In this document: positions 17,966 to 25,984 of the stretch, piece after piece
Position numbering within the stretch: position 1 is the stretch's first letter
Layout of the letters: each line of letters opens with the position of its first letter
Assembly: GCF_902459705.1 (NCBI RefSeq)
Contig: NZ_CABPRU010000003.1
Span: 372,001 to 436,000, forward strand
Source: Pandoraea terrigena
GTDB taxonomy: Bacteria > Pseudomonadota > Gammaproteobacteria > Burkholderiales > Burkholderiaceae
Length of the DNA: 64,000 nt
Reading direction: 5' to 3'
Position numbers and translations under genes: made by a program
Notes under the pieces: model-generated
The model's database searches: none
Told to the model about the DNA's origin: nothing
The model's input: the letters and a program-made list of their open reading frames with translations, nothing else

Positions 17966-19600
17966 TTACTCAGGGATGCGCGGCAGCGACGAGATCGGTG
18001 GCGGCGGTGGCGGCGACAAGGGGGGCGGAGGCGGCGGTGGCAACTGCGTCGCCCGGTCTCGCCCGCTGCCGACAGTCCTGCTTGTTCCCATGGTCGGTTC
18101 AGGCGATGCTGGCTCGGGCAGCATGGATCGGGAGAAAATCGTCCGCAACTGGTGCTGCTGCCCCGAATGCGCGCTGCAAAATGCCTGGGCGAAATATTCT
18201 CGCCGCGAGAGTGGTGATGCTTCGCGCAGGGACTCCGGTGAAACCTTGGCTTTCACAACGCGCGCGTATTCGCTCCCGTCCGGCGCGGTGAAGCGGGGGA
18301 CATCCGACTGTGCGTCCGCCCGCGCGACACGCGCGTATCCATGCGCATCCGTCCCCTCGGGACTGTCGGGACGCTCGGCGCCCGGCGCGTTCACCGGGGG
18401 ACGAATGCGATGCGAAAGCCGGGTGGCATCCACCGGCGTGGCCGTCGTCCGACGCAACCGTTCACGATTCGGACTCCGTGGGTCGGCGGCGGGCGTAAGG
18501 TCGTCGCCAAGCTGGCTGTCGTCATGCGCGGGCGTCGGTGTGCCCGCAGACGCCCTGCCCGCCTCCGACTGCCCGAGGTGACCGTGAACGGCGCGGCCGG
18601 CCGCCTTCCATGTATCGATGTCCAGTGCCCTGACGGCGAGCCAGGAGCGTGCAGCCTCGCGGCCGCTGGATCTGGCGTCGTTGAGCACCGCCGTGTACTC
18701 CTGCGCGCCGAACCCGAGGCGCCGAATCATCTTGAGCGTGACAGGCTGGTCGGCCGGATAGCCGAGAAGCAGGGCCAGGCGGGCCGAATCGTTGGCCGCA
18801 CGCGTCTGGTTCCGGGCAAACCAGGAGGTCGACTCGGCAGGCTTGAGTACCCAGTTGCCATCGCGCACGGCCAGGCGCAGCGGCACATCGGCTCCGCCGT
18901 TGGTCATCTCTCGCTCAGCCTCGCGCGCCATGTCGTTGAGCGCGATCAGGGCGTTCAGTTCGGAACGAAGCAGGTCACTCCGTCGTTCGTGCGAATTCAC
19001 CGTCAGTCGCAACATCGAATCCCGAAGCGCAGCGAGATCGTCGCGATTTCTCAGGGCAATCATCTGGGCCTCCCCCTTCGGTAACGAGGGAAGGGTCGCG
19101 GCCAGCTTGTGAACCTCGCGGCTCACCTGTGCAATCTCGCCAAGCTGCGCGCGCACCGAGCCTGTGGCGAACGTCCGCACAAAACGGGTTGGCTCGGCGG
19201 GAATCCCGAGACGTACGCGCTGCATGGAGGACGCGCGCGCAAGCTCGAAGCTCACGTCGGCGTCGACGGCGTCGGTAAACCGGGCGCACCAGCGCCCAAG
19301 CCCCTCGCCGACGAACTTGGGCATCAGCGGGTCGGCGCACAGGCGCTTGGCGTGAAGCACCTCCCGATCGCGCTCCGCGCACCAGGTTCCCAGGGAAATG
19401 CCGTTGTTGGCTTGTGTGCTTCGCGGCCGCACCGGGTAGGACTGCCAAGGCTTGCCGGTCGATCCAAGCGCCGACGTTGCAATCGATCCCAGTCTCTGAA
19501 AGTCCGAGCCGAAGCTGTTCCCATCATCAGGCGGCTTCGACCGGGTAATGGAAATGAGTTGCACCGGCGAGCCGCGCGATGCAGCGGAAATGGTTCCCAT
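17966..19600 (-). CDS. Unrecognised protein with polyproline C-terminus (effector-like)
   Basis: 544 residues, no family recognised. Residues 1-70 are Ser/Gly/Pro-rich and look disordered; 75-345 are mostly helical; about 350-475 are polar and low in hydrophobics. The last 45 residues hold two runs of six to seven prolines (PPPPPPPLSPPPPPP). Two short related segments, HGYARV and SEYARV, occur in the polar part about 30 residues apart. There is no Sec or Tat signal and no membrane segment. The ATG at 19600 is used because GGAGA lies 4 bases before it; an upstream in-frame TTG at 19612 has no such signal. A single gene with its own terminator. Disordered N-terminus plus proline runs recall type III effectors or actin/SH3-binding proteins, but this is inference only. 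Confidence 0.6.
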   Translation of the reverse strand: MGTISAASRGSPVQLISITRSKPPDDGNSFGSDFQRLGSIATSALGSTGKPWQSYPVRPRSTQANNGISLGTWCAERDREVLHAKRLCADPLMPKFVGEGLGRWCARFTDAVDADVSFELARASSMQRVRLGIPAEPTRFVRTFATGSVRAQLGEIAQVSREVHKLAATLPSLPKGEAQMIALRNRDDLAALRDSMLRLTVNSHERRSDLLRSELNALIALNDMAREAEREMTNGGADVPLRLAVRDGNWVLKPAESTSWFARNQTRAANDSARLALLLGYPADQPVTLKMIRRLGFGAQEYTAVLNDARSSGREAARSWLAVRALDIDTWKAAGRAVHGHLGQSEAGRASAGTPTPAHDDSQLGDDLTPAADPRSPNRERLRRTTATPVDATRLSHRIRPPVNAPGAERPDSPEGTDAHGYARVARADAQSDVPRFTAPDGSEYARVVKAKVSPESLREASPLSRREYFAQAFCSAHSGQQHQLRTIFSRSMLPEPASPEPTMGTSRTVGSGRDRATQLPPPPPPPLSPPPPPPISSLPRIPE

Positions 19601-19785
19601 GATCGTCTCCAAGGTAAACAGACCGAATGGTCTTCAACCGCAAGGAGACTAGAGCGGTTTGCCGGGAAGCGATGTCGATTGTGTGGGAAGACTTCGTATT
19701 GTGGCACCGGCTCATCGTTTTCCCGCACGCAATGCGCGTGCACAACGAGGCCATTCGAGGCGCCTGCCGCCCCTCGCCAGCGCCC

Positions 19786-20700
19786 TCAGAACCGCGCCAG
19801 CAGTTCCCCGATCAGCGCCGCACCTTCCCTGCCCTTGGCCGAATCGGCCCAGAGTCGGTCGATCATGGCGCGGTACATGCCGACGCCGTCGGGTGACGTC
19901 GTGATGGTGGCAATGCCGGTACGCAGGTTCGGTAGCTCGCCGAGACGGAACGGCGAGACCGCGACATAGGCTTCGCCGTGCGCCTCGAAGATCTGGAACG
20001 ACTCATTGGGCATGTTGTCGCTCACGACGCCGATCTGCACGCCCGTCGTGTCGGCCTCGAGAAACTCGACAATTCGCGCGACCTCGCGACGTGCCGCCAT
20101 CTTGCGCTCGAGCTGCACGCCCGGTGGCAGCCCCAGCCGCCCCACGAGACCGTGATGCAGGAACTGCTCGATCTGACGCAGCCCGATGAGGCTGGTCACG
20201 GCCAGTTGGTGACGCGAGAAACTCGACTTGCGCTCCTGCAAAATGCCCAGCACGCGATCGATCGTGTTCGCCCAATGGCGGTCGGCGAGCGCGGGCGGAA
20301 TGCTCTCCTCGAGCATGCGACGCAGCCACACGTCGTAGTCGTGCGAGGTGAGCAGAAACGAAATTGGGTCGAAGTGCGCCACGACGCGCTCTGAGCGGCC
20401 TTCCAACTGACGCATCCGCTCGAAGTAGCTCACTGCCGAGTCGTGATATTCGACTTCCACCCCCAGCAGATTTGCCAGCGACACACCCAGCAGTGCCGCG
20501 AGCCGCTCGAGGGTGTCGATCTTGACGATCTCGCCGCGCTCGAGCTTATAGATGGCCGCGCGCGAGATATCGAGTTGCTCGGCCACATCCTCGCTACGTA
20601 ACTCCGCCGCCAGCCGATAGGCGCGCAAACGTTCGCCAATGGCTCGGAAATTGAAACGCGCGCCTCTCGGCGCCCGGGATGTCGTCGCAGCTCGATTCAA
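19786..20700 (-). CDS. XRE-family transcriptional regulator
   Basis: About 304 residues from the chosen start. The helix-turn-helix spans about residues 18-75 (IGERLRAYRLAAELRSEDVAEQLDISRAAIYKLERGEI), the classic Xre fold. The remaining 230 residues form a mostly helical domain with no motif I know, possibly effector-binding. No ATG exists in frame; TTG at 20700 follows a GAGGGGG element and is preferred, while a GTG at 20853 would add 51 residues of unlikely composition. It faces away from the porin and PyrDK cluster. Four TGTCTA-N6-TAGACA-like palindromes lie in that cluster and in the shared intergenic region, so it is the best candidate to bind them (inference). Confidence 0.8.
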   Translation of the reverse strand: MNRAATTSRAPRGARFNFRAIGERLRAYRLAAELRSEDVAEQLDISRAAIYKLERGEIVKIDTLERLAALLGVSLANLLGVEVEYHDSAVSYFERMRQLEGRSERVVAHFDPISFLLTSHDYDVWLRRMLEESIPPALADRHWANTIDRVLGILQERKSSFSRHQLAVTSLIGLRQIEQFLHHGLVGRLGLPPGVQLERKMAARREVARIVEFLEADTTGVQIGVVSDNMPNESFQIFEAHGEAYVAVSPFRLGELPNLRTGIATITTSPDGVGMYRAMIDRLWADSAKGREGAALIGELLARF

Positions 20701-20883
20701 ATCGCCCCCTCTCGGATGCCAATGCCCGGTCCGGCCAAACGCGCCGCGCCCGCATTGCAGTGCCGGGATTATACCGGTCGCCTGCACGTCTCGATGCCGC
20801 GCCTTTGCCGCCGAGACAGTGCCGTTCCCCCTCCCCGGCACTGTCGCAAACACCCCACATCGACTTGTCGAATATTTTTCTAT

Positions 20884-20901
20884 TGTCTATTTTTTTAGAC
20901 A
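20884..20901. promoter_or_regulatory. TGTCTA palindrome, operator site 1 (regulator/porin promoter)
   Basis: TGTCTA-TTTTTT-TAGACA, a perfect 6-bp inverted repeat over 18 bp in the AT-rich core of the XRE-porin divergent region. It has the same span and arm sequence as the sites at 22237 and 22651. Likely covers one or both divergent promoters. Confidence 0.7.
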
Positions 20902-21013
20902 TCGGCACGATTCCGATCACGGGGACCCCACGGCACGGGCCTGCTCCGCAACGCGGGCAAACCCAATGCTTCGTGGAGGATGCCCCATATGCTCGCAGCG
21001 ATAGCCTGCGCTT

Positions 21014-21031
21014 CGTCCATAAATTTAGACA
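21014..21031. promoter_or_regulatory. TGTCTA palindrome, operator site 2 (degenerate, before porin)
   Basis: CGTCCATAAATTTAGACA matches the perfect copy at 22651-22668 at 15 of 18 positions, with an intact right arm. It ends 12 bp before the porin ATG, so it would lie in the 5' leader or promoter of the porin gene. Confidence 0.55.
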
Positions 21032-21046
21032 GACAAAGAGGGAATG

Positions 21047-22096
21047 ATGAAAACCTGGCACAAGGTGGCTGGCGCCGCCGCACTGGGCGCCGCGACGCTC
21101 GCAACCACGGCTCACGCGCAATCGAGCGTAAGCTTCTACGGCCTGGCAGACGCCTACGTCGGCTCGGTGAAGAACCCCGGCGGCAACGCGGCCGTCGTGC
21201 AGCAAGGCGGCGGCATGACGACGTCGTATTGGGGGCTGGCCGGCACCGAAGACCTGGGCGGCGGTAACCGCGCGCTGTTTGTGCTGGAAAGCTACTTCCA
21301 GCCGAACAACGGAACGTACGGCCGCTTTGCCGGCGACAGCTTCTTCTCGCGTAACGCATACGTCGGTCTGTCCAGCGCCATCGGCACCTTGCGCCTGGGT
21401 CGCATCACCACCCCGCTTTATCTCGCCACGATCCGGTTCAACCCGTTCAACAATTCGTATACCTTCTCGCCGATGATCTTCCACACCTACAAGGGTCTGG
21501 GAACGCAAGGCGTGGTGGGCGACTCGGGTTGGAACAACGCCGTCGCGTATACGTCGCCGACATACGCTGGGATGGCGGGCACGTTGCTATACGCGACGGG
21601 CAACAGCCCGACCGACCATAGCGCGAAGAAGTGGGCCGCTGCGATCACCTACGCCAACGGCCCGTTCGCCGCGGCCGTGAACTATCAGTACGTGAACTTC
21701 AGCACGACGCCGGGAGACTTTGGCACGCAATTGCCGGGCGTCACCGGGCTGACCAACCAGAACACGGCACAGCTCGGCCTCTCGTACGACTTCGCCGTGG
21801 TGAAGGTCTTCGCTCAGTACATGCTCATCGCAAGTCAGGCCGCGAGCGGCAACTTCCATGCCAATACCGGACAGTTGGGTGCCTCGGTGCCGCTCGGCCG
21901 CGGCAGCGTGCTCGCCTCGGTCGCCTACACCGGCTCGAACGGTTCGGGCGACAACCAGCGTCGCACCACTTGGGCGCTCGGCTATGACTATCCGCTATCC
22001 AAACGTACGGATATCTACGCCGCGTACAAGTACGACCACATGAGCGATCTGTCGACCGGCCAGACCTACGGCGCCGGCCTGCGCATGAAGTTCTGA
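21047..22096 (+). CDS. Gram-negative porin
   Basis: 349 residues. A cleavable signal peptide (MKTWHKVAGAAALGAATLATTAHA) is followed by SSVSFYGLADAYVG, the usual first strand of Burkholderiales OmpC-like porins. Alternating amphipathic strands run throughout, and the C-terminus ends in YGAGLRMKF with the terminal Phe needed for outer-membrane insertion. GAGGGA precedes tandem ATGs at 21044 and 21047; the second has the better spacing. Forms a trimeric diffusion channel. As first gene of the palindrome-marked cluster it presumably admits the substrate used by the MFS transporter and PyrDK genes. Confidence 0.92.
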   Translation: MKTWHKVAGAAALGAATLATTAHAQSSVSFYGLADAYVGSVKNPGGNAAVVQQGGGMTTSYWGLAGTEDLGGGNRALFVLESYFQPNNGTYGRFAGDSFFSRNAYVGLSSAIGTLRLGRITTPLYLATIRFNPFNNSYTFSPMIFHTYKGLGTQGVVGDSGWNNAVAYTSPTYAGMAGTLLYATGNSPTDHSAKKWAAAITYANGPFAAAVNYQYVNFSTTPGDFGTQLPGVTGLTNQNTAQLGLSYDFAVVKVFAQYMLIASQAASGNFHANTGQLGASVPLGRGSVLASVAYTGSNGSGDNQRRTTWALGYDYPLSKRTDIYAAYKYDHMSDLSTGQTYGAGLRMKF

Positions 22097-22236
22097 GCGA
22101 AGGCGGGTCACATCGCCGGCCTTCCCGAGGCAGGCAACGGCGGACGATTGCCGCCCGTGACGAACGCCATCGCACGGCCTCGATATCAGGGTTTGACCCA
22201 ATTATTTTCGCCTTGCCTGCCTCACCGGGTTCGTTT

Positions 22237-22254
22237 AGTCTAAATATTTAGACA
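22237..22254. promoter_or_regulatory. TGTCTA palindrome, operator site 3 (before the 107-residue gene)
   Basis: AGTCTAAATATTTAGACA contains a perfect 16-bp palindrome GTCTAAATATTTAGAC (22238-22253). It lies about 14 bp before the start of the small gene at 22268 and 140 bp after the porin stop, marking a separate promoter inside the cluster. Confidence 0.72.
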
Positions 22255-22267
22255 AATGGAGAGCATG

Positions 22268-22591
22268 ATGGATCTGCAACTTGCATGCGTCTGGTTACAA
22301 CGCGAGACGGTCGGTTTGTCCGACATCGAAGACTTTGCCGCGCGTTGTCTCAATGCGTCGAGGACAGCCACGCGCGAGTCCGCTGCGTTGTTGTTGCTGG
22401 CGCAGGCCGCACAAACGTTCGCGGAACGCCAGTCGGGCATCGCCGCGAGCGGCGAGACCTTTCAGGCATTTCTCGCACGCAGCAAGGCCTATGCCACGAT
22501 GTTGCGCGATGCGGCAGCCACCTCCGATGCCAGCTTCCTTGCCTCGCTGAACGGCTTCGCCGCGCAATTGACGACCGAGGTCTATGCGTGA
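22268..22591 (+). CDS. Hypothetical protein, 107 residues
   Basis: Not recognised. A mostly helical, acidic-to-neutral soluble protein (LACVWLQRETVGLSDIED at the start, helical repeats rich in Ala and Ser after it), with no signal peptide or membrane segment. GGAGAG precedes three in-frame ATGs (22256, 22265, 22268); the last is spaced best. The gene has its own palindromic operator just upstream and lies between the porin and MFS genes of the same regulon. That suggests a small accessory or regulatory role in the pathway, but no function can be assigned. Confidence 0.66.
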   Translation: MDLQLACVWLQRETVGLSDIEDFAARCLNASRTATRESAALLLLAQAAQTFAERQSGIAASGETFQAFLARSKAYATMLRDAAATSDASFLASLNGFAAQLTTEVYA

Positions 22592-22650
22592 CGTTGCGTG
22601 ACGACGAGCGAGTCTTGACGTGCATCCCCGGCGGGATTTTTTCACTTGAT

Positions 22651-22668
22651 TGTCTAAAAATTTAGACA
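22651..22668. promoter_or_regulatory. TGTCTA palindrome, operator site 4 (before the MFS gene)
   Basis: TGTCTAAA-AA-TTTAGACA, a perfect 8-bp inverted repeat and the best copy of the family, 72 bp before the MFS start. A TTGACA-like element begins 2 bp after it, so bound protein would touch the promoter. Confidence 0.75.
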
Positions 22669-22740
22669 AATTGACAGAATTGGACGAAACCGACGTAGCG
22701 GCTACCACCGCGTCGCTTCGCCGCCTCACAGGAACCGATC

Positions 22741-24003
22741 ATGGAAGTCAACCTGAACACACCGGGTGCGCAACGCGCGGGCGCCACGTCCGACGACATC
22801 GTCACCCCTTACGCATGGAAAGCGCTCGCGGGCTCTGCCATTGGGTATGCAATGGACGGTTTCGATCTGCTGATTCTCGGCTTCATGCTACCGGCGATTA
22901 CGGCGGGGCTGCAGCTCTCCCGCGGACAGGCCGGTGCTCTCGTGACATGGACGCTGATCGGCGCCGTCGCCGGCGGCATTCTGTTCGGCGCGCTCTCGGA
23001 TCGCTATGGCCGTGTGCGCATGCTCACGTGGACGATCCTGCTGTTCGCCGTCTTCACCGGGCTGTGCGCGTTTGCGCAGGGCTTCTGGGACCTGCTCGCG
23101 TATCGCACGATTGCGGGCATCGGGCTGGGCGGCGAATTCGGCATCGGCATGGCGCTGGCCGCCGAAGCCTGGCCCGCGGCCAAACGCGCACGCGTCTCGT
23201 CGTACGTCGCACTCGGCTGGCAGACGGGCGTACTTGCCGCAGCGCTGCTTACGCCGCTGCTGCTCCAGCACATCGGCTGGCGCGGCATGTTCCTCGTGGG
23301 GGTGCTGCCTGCCCTCATGGCATGGGTACTGCGTAACAAGCTGCATGAACCCGAAGTCTTCGTACGACGCACCGGCAAGACCGCGCAGCCCGGTCAGAGC
23401 AGCAGCGCCTTCCGTCTGCTCGTCAAGGACGCCAGCACCACTCGCGTGAGTCTGGGCATCGTGATCCTCTGCTCGGTTCAAAACTTCGGCTACTACGGGA
23501 TCATGATCTGGCTGCCGACGTTCCTCTCGCAAAAGCTCGGTTTCTCGCTCACGAAGTCCGGCCTCTGGACTGCGGCCACCGTGATCGGCATGATGATCGG
23601 CGTCTGGGTTTTCGGGCAACTGGCCGACCGTATCGGACGCCGTCCCACGTTCCTGCTGTATCAGGCGGGTGCCGTGGTCATGGTGATCGTCTATGCCCAG
23701 TTGACCGACCCGACGGTGATGCTCTTCGCCGGCGTGCTGATGGGCATGTTCGTGAACGGCATGGTCGGCGGCTACGGCACGCTCATGTCCGAGGCGTACC
23801 CCACTGCGGCACGCGCCACCGCGCAGAACGTGCTGTGGAACATCGGGCGCGCCATCGGCGGGCTAGGGCCTATCGTCGTTGGTGCGCTCGCCGCCCGCTA
23901 CTCCTTCCAGATTGCCATCGCGCTGCTCGCGAGCCTGTATGTGCTCGACATGATCGCGACGCGCTTCCTGATCCCGGAACTCAAGGGCGTCGAACTCGAA
24001 TAA
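22741..24003 (+). CDS. MFS transporter, aromatic acid/H+ symporter-like
   Basis: 420 residues with twelve predicted membrane helices. The first helix carries MDGFDLLILGFMLPAI, where the paired Asp residues are typical of the aromatic-acid:H+ symporter group (PcaK, BenK, MhpT). The loop 2-3 motif is GALSDRYGRVRML, with a copy in the second half (GQLADRIGRRPTF). It imports an organic acid with protons at the inner membrane. Followed within 50 bp by the PyrK-like gene and preceded by the best TGTCTA palindrome. Orotate is a planar aromatic-like acid and would fit this group; that link is inference. Confidence 0.9.
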   Translation: MEVNLNTPGAQRAGATSDDIVTPYAWKALAGSAIGYAMDGFDLLILGFMLPAITAGLQLSRGQAGALVTWTLIGAVAGGILFGALSDRYGRVRMLTWTILLFAVFTGLCAFAQGFWDLLAYRTIAGIGLGGEFGIGMALAAEAWPAAKRARVSSYVALGWQTGVLAAALLTPLLLQHIGWRGMFLVGVLPALMAWVLRNKLHEPEVFVRRTGKTAQPGQSSSAFRLLVKDASTTRVSLGIVILCSVQNFGYYGIMIWLPTFLSQKLGFSLTKSGLWTAATVIGMMIGVWVFGQLADRIGRRPTFLLYQAGAVVMVIVYAQLTDPTVMLFAGVLMGMFVNGMVGGYGTLMSEAYPTAARATAQNVLWNIGRAIGGLGPIVVGALAARYSFQIAIALLASLYVLDMIATRFLIPELKGVELE

Positions 24004-24052
24004 CGAGATGCGCGACGTGCACAACGCCAGCCCCCACTCTCCGGAGCCCCCC

Positions 24053-24985
24053 ATGTCAGTCTCCACTCTGACGCGTACCGACCTCACCCGCGCATTGGGT
24101 GGGCTGCCTTCGGACACACACGACCCTCGCGATGCGTCTTGCCGCGCGCTCACGGTCGCGACGCATCGCTGCCGCGTGCTCACGCATCACGCAGTCAATG
24201 CGCGTTACCGCTATCTGCGTTTGCAGGCCGATGCGCCCATCGCGCTCACGACGCAGCCTGGCCAGTTCTACCAACTGAAGTGTCCGGTCACGGACAGCGA
24301 CGCCCCCTTCTTGCTGCGCCCGATGAGCGTCTACGGCACCGGCCCCGAGCCGGACATCATCGAGTTTCTCTACAACGTCACGGGCGTCGGCACGCGCGCA
24401 CTTGCCACCCTGCCGGAAGGCGCAACGCTCGATATCGTCGGCCCGCTCGGCAATACCTTCACGCTCGATACGCAGTCCGGGCAGTGGCAGCGCGTGATGC
24501 TGGTCGCGCGCGGCGTCGGTCTGGCGACGATGGCCCCGCTCGTGCAACGGGCGGCGGCGGCCGGGCTGAAGTTGACGGTCGTCATGTCGGCCCGCACCGA
24601 CGCCGATTTGATGCGCGACGAATTCCTGCGCTCGCCCCAAGCACGCGCATTGGCCGACGTGCATTGCGTGTTCGACACCGACGGCTCGTCGGCCGTCGAA
24701 GCACTGGAGCCGCGCATACGTACCCTGCTCGACACCACACCGCACGACGCCGTCTACACCTGCGGCTCGCATCGTCTGCTGATGCTGCTCCAGCGTGTGC
24801 TGGGCACTCATCCGCACATCACGGCCGAGGTCGCGATGGAACAACGCATGGCGTGCGGCATGGGTGTCTGCCTGTCGTGCGTGCGCCTGTTCGATCGCGA
24901 TGGCGACAAGCAATTCCTGCGCGTGTGCCGCGAAGGCCCGGTGTTTCCGATTCGCGACGTCGTCGGGGAGGTGAATTTTGGCTGA
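24053..24985 (+). CDS. Dihydroorotate dehydrogenase electron-transfer subunit (PyrK-like)
   Basis: 310 residues. Ferredoxin-reductase-type FAD domain with RPMSVY at 89-94, NAD domain with VARGVGLATMAPLV at 151-164, and a C-terminal 2Fe-2S site formed by Cys268, Cys273, Cys276 and Cys292, the PyrK pattern. It passes electrons between NAD and the FMN subunit encoded next. The N-terminus is about 35 residues longer than in usual PyrK. GGAG lies 7 bases before the ATG at 24053. Its last codons overlap the TTG start of the PyrD-like gene. Its position in a transporter/porin regulon argues for a catabolic rather than a housekeeping role. Confidence 0.88.
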   Translation: MSVSTLTRTDLTRALGGLPSDTHDPRDASCRALTVATHRCRVLTHHAVNARYRYLRLQADAPIALTTQPGQFYQLKCPVTDSDAPFLLRPMSVYGTGPEPDIIEFLYNVTGVGTRALATLPEGATLDIVGPLGNTFTLDTQSGQWQRVMLVARGVGLATMAPLVQRAAAAGLKLTVVMSARTDADLMRDEFLRSPQARALADVHCVFDTDGSSAVEALEPRIRTLLDTTPHDAVYTCGSHRLLMLLQRVLGTHPHITAEVAMEQRMACGMGVCLSCVRLFDRDGDKQFLRVCREGPVFPIRDVVGEVNFG

Positions 24986-25928
24986 TCTTTCCATACGCAT
25001 CGGGTCGCTCGCGCTGCGCAATCCCGTCATGCCGGCCTCTGGCTGCTTCGCGCTCGAATATGCCGAAGCGCTGGATCTGACCCGGCTCGGTGCGCTCGTC
25101 ATCAAGAGCGTCTCACCCGCAACCCGTGCGGGTAACCCGACGCCGCGCGTGGCCGAGACCGCCAGCGGCATGCTCAACTCCATCGGCATTCCGAGCAAGG
25201 GGCTCGACGCCTACCGGCGTGACGTGCTGCCCGCCTATACGCGTTTCGATACGCCTGTGGTTGTGTCGGTGTCGGCCGACACGGCGGAGTCTTTCGGGCA
25301 AGCCTGCGAGACGTTGTCGCTGCCGGAAGTCGCGGCCATCGAGGCGAACATCTCCTGCCCGAACCTCGAGGCGGACGGCATGGCCTTCGCCATGCTGCCC
25401 GAGAGCACCTACAAGGCTGTGAGCGCCATTCGCCGACGCACCTCGCATCCGGTGTGGGTCAAGCTCACGCCCAACGCCGGCCAGGTCGCGTTGATCGCCA
25501 AAGCGGCGGAAGACGCTGGCGCCGACGCCATCGTCATGGGCAACACCGTGCTGGGCATGGCCATCGACGTGCGCACGCGCAAGCCCAAGCTCGGCAACGT
25601 GATGGGCGGACTCTCCGGCCCGGCGATCAAACCGCTCGCCGTTCGGCTCGTGCATCAGTGCCATCGGGCGGTACACATTCCGATCATCGGCTGCGGTGGC
25701 ATCGAAACGGCAGACGACGCGGTCGAATTCATGCTCGCGGGCGCATCGGCCGTGCAAGTCGGCACAGCGTCGTTCCGCGATCCGGCCGTCATGGGACACA
25801 TCGTCGATGGACTGGCGGCGTATTGCGATGCGCAGGCCGTCGAGCGCATTGCAACACTCACCGGCGCCGTCGCGCTCGACGCCCAACTGACCGACCGTTG
25901 GCTGCGATTCGCACAGCAATCCGGCTGA
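24978..25928 (+). CDS. Dihydroorotate dehydrogenase, catalytic subunit (class 1B PyrD-like)
   Basis: 316 residues, FMN-binding TIM barrel. The active-site loop ANISCPNLEADGMAF holds Cys127, the base used by class 1 enzymes (class 2 uses Ser). IIGCGGIETADDAVEFMLAGASAVQVGTA is covered by the usual phosphate-binding loops near the C-terminus. The start is a TTG at 24978 behind GGGGAGG, overlapping the PyrK stop by 8 bases. Together with PyrK it should interconvert orotate and dihydroorotate with NAD(H). Burkholderiales normally carry a class 2 membrane PyrD for biosynthesis (family knowledge), so this pair is probably for orotate or another dihydropyrimidine as nutrient; PreA-like specificity is an alternative. 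Confidence 0.87.
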   Translation: MADLSIRIGSLALRNPVMPASGCFALEYAEALDLTRLGALVIKSVSPATRAGNPTPRVAETASGMLNSIGIPSKGLDAYRRDVLPAYTRFDTPVVVSVSADTAESFGQACETLSLPEVAAIEANISCPNLEADGMAFAMLPESTYKAVSAIRRRTSHPVWVKLTPNAGQVALIAKAAEDAGADAIVMGNTVLGMAIDVRTRKPKLGNVMGGLSGPAIKPLAVRLVHQCHRAVHIPIIGCGGIETADDAVEFMLAGASAVQVGTASFRDPAVMGHIVDGLAAYCDAQAVERIATLTGAVALDAQLTDRWLRFAQQSG

Positions 25929-25984
25929 GCCGTCGCACGTTTTACGCAACCCTCGCGATGCATTACGCGAAAAGAAGCACACTC

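Larger units (their letters stand above)
20701..21043. other. Divergent intergenic region, XRE regulator and porin
   Basis: About 340 bp without a gene. The stretch 20870-20905 is markedly AT-rich and includes one 18-bp palindrome; a second copy lies just before the porin ribosome site. These are listed separately. Short open frames here overlap the regulator's possible upstream start and show no protein-like features. Confidence 0.5.
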
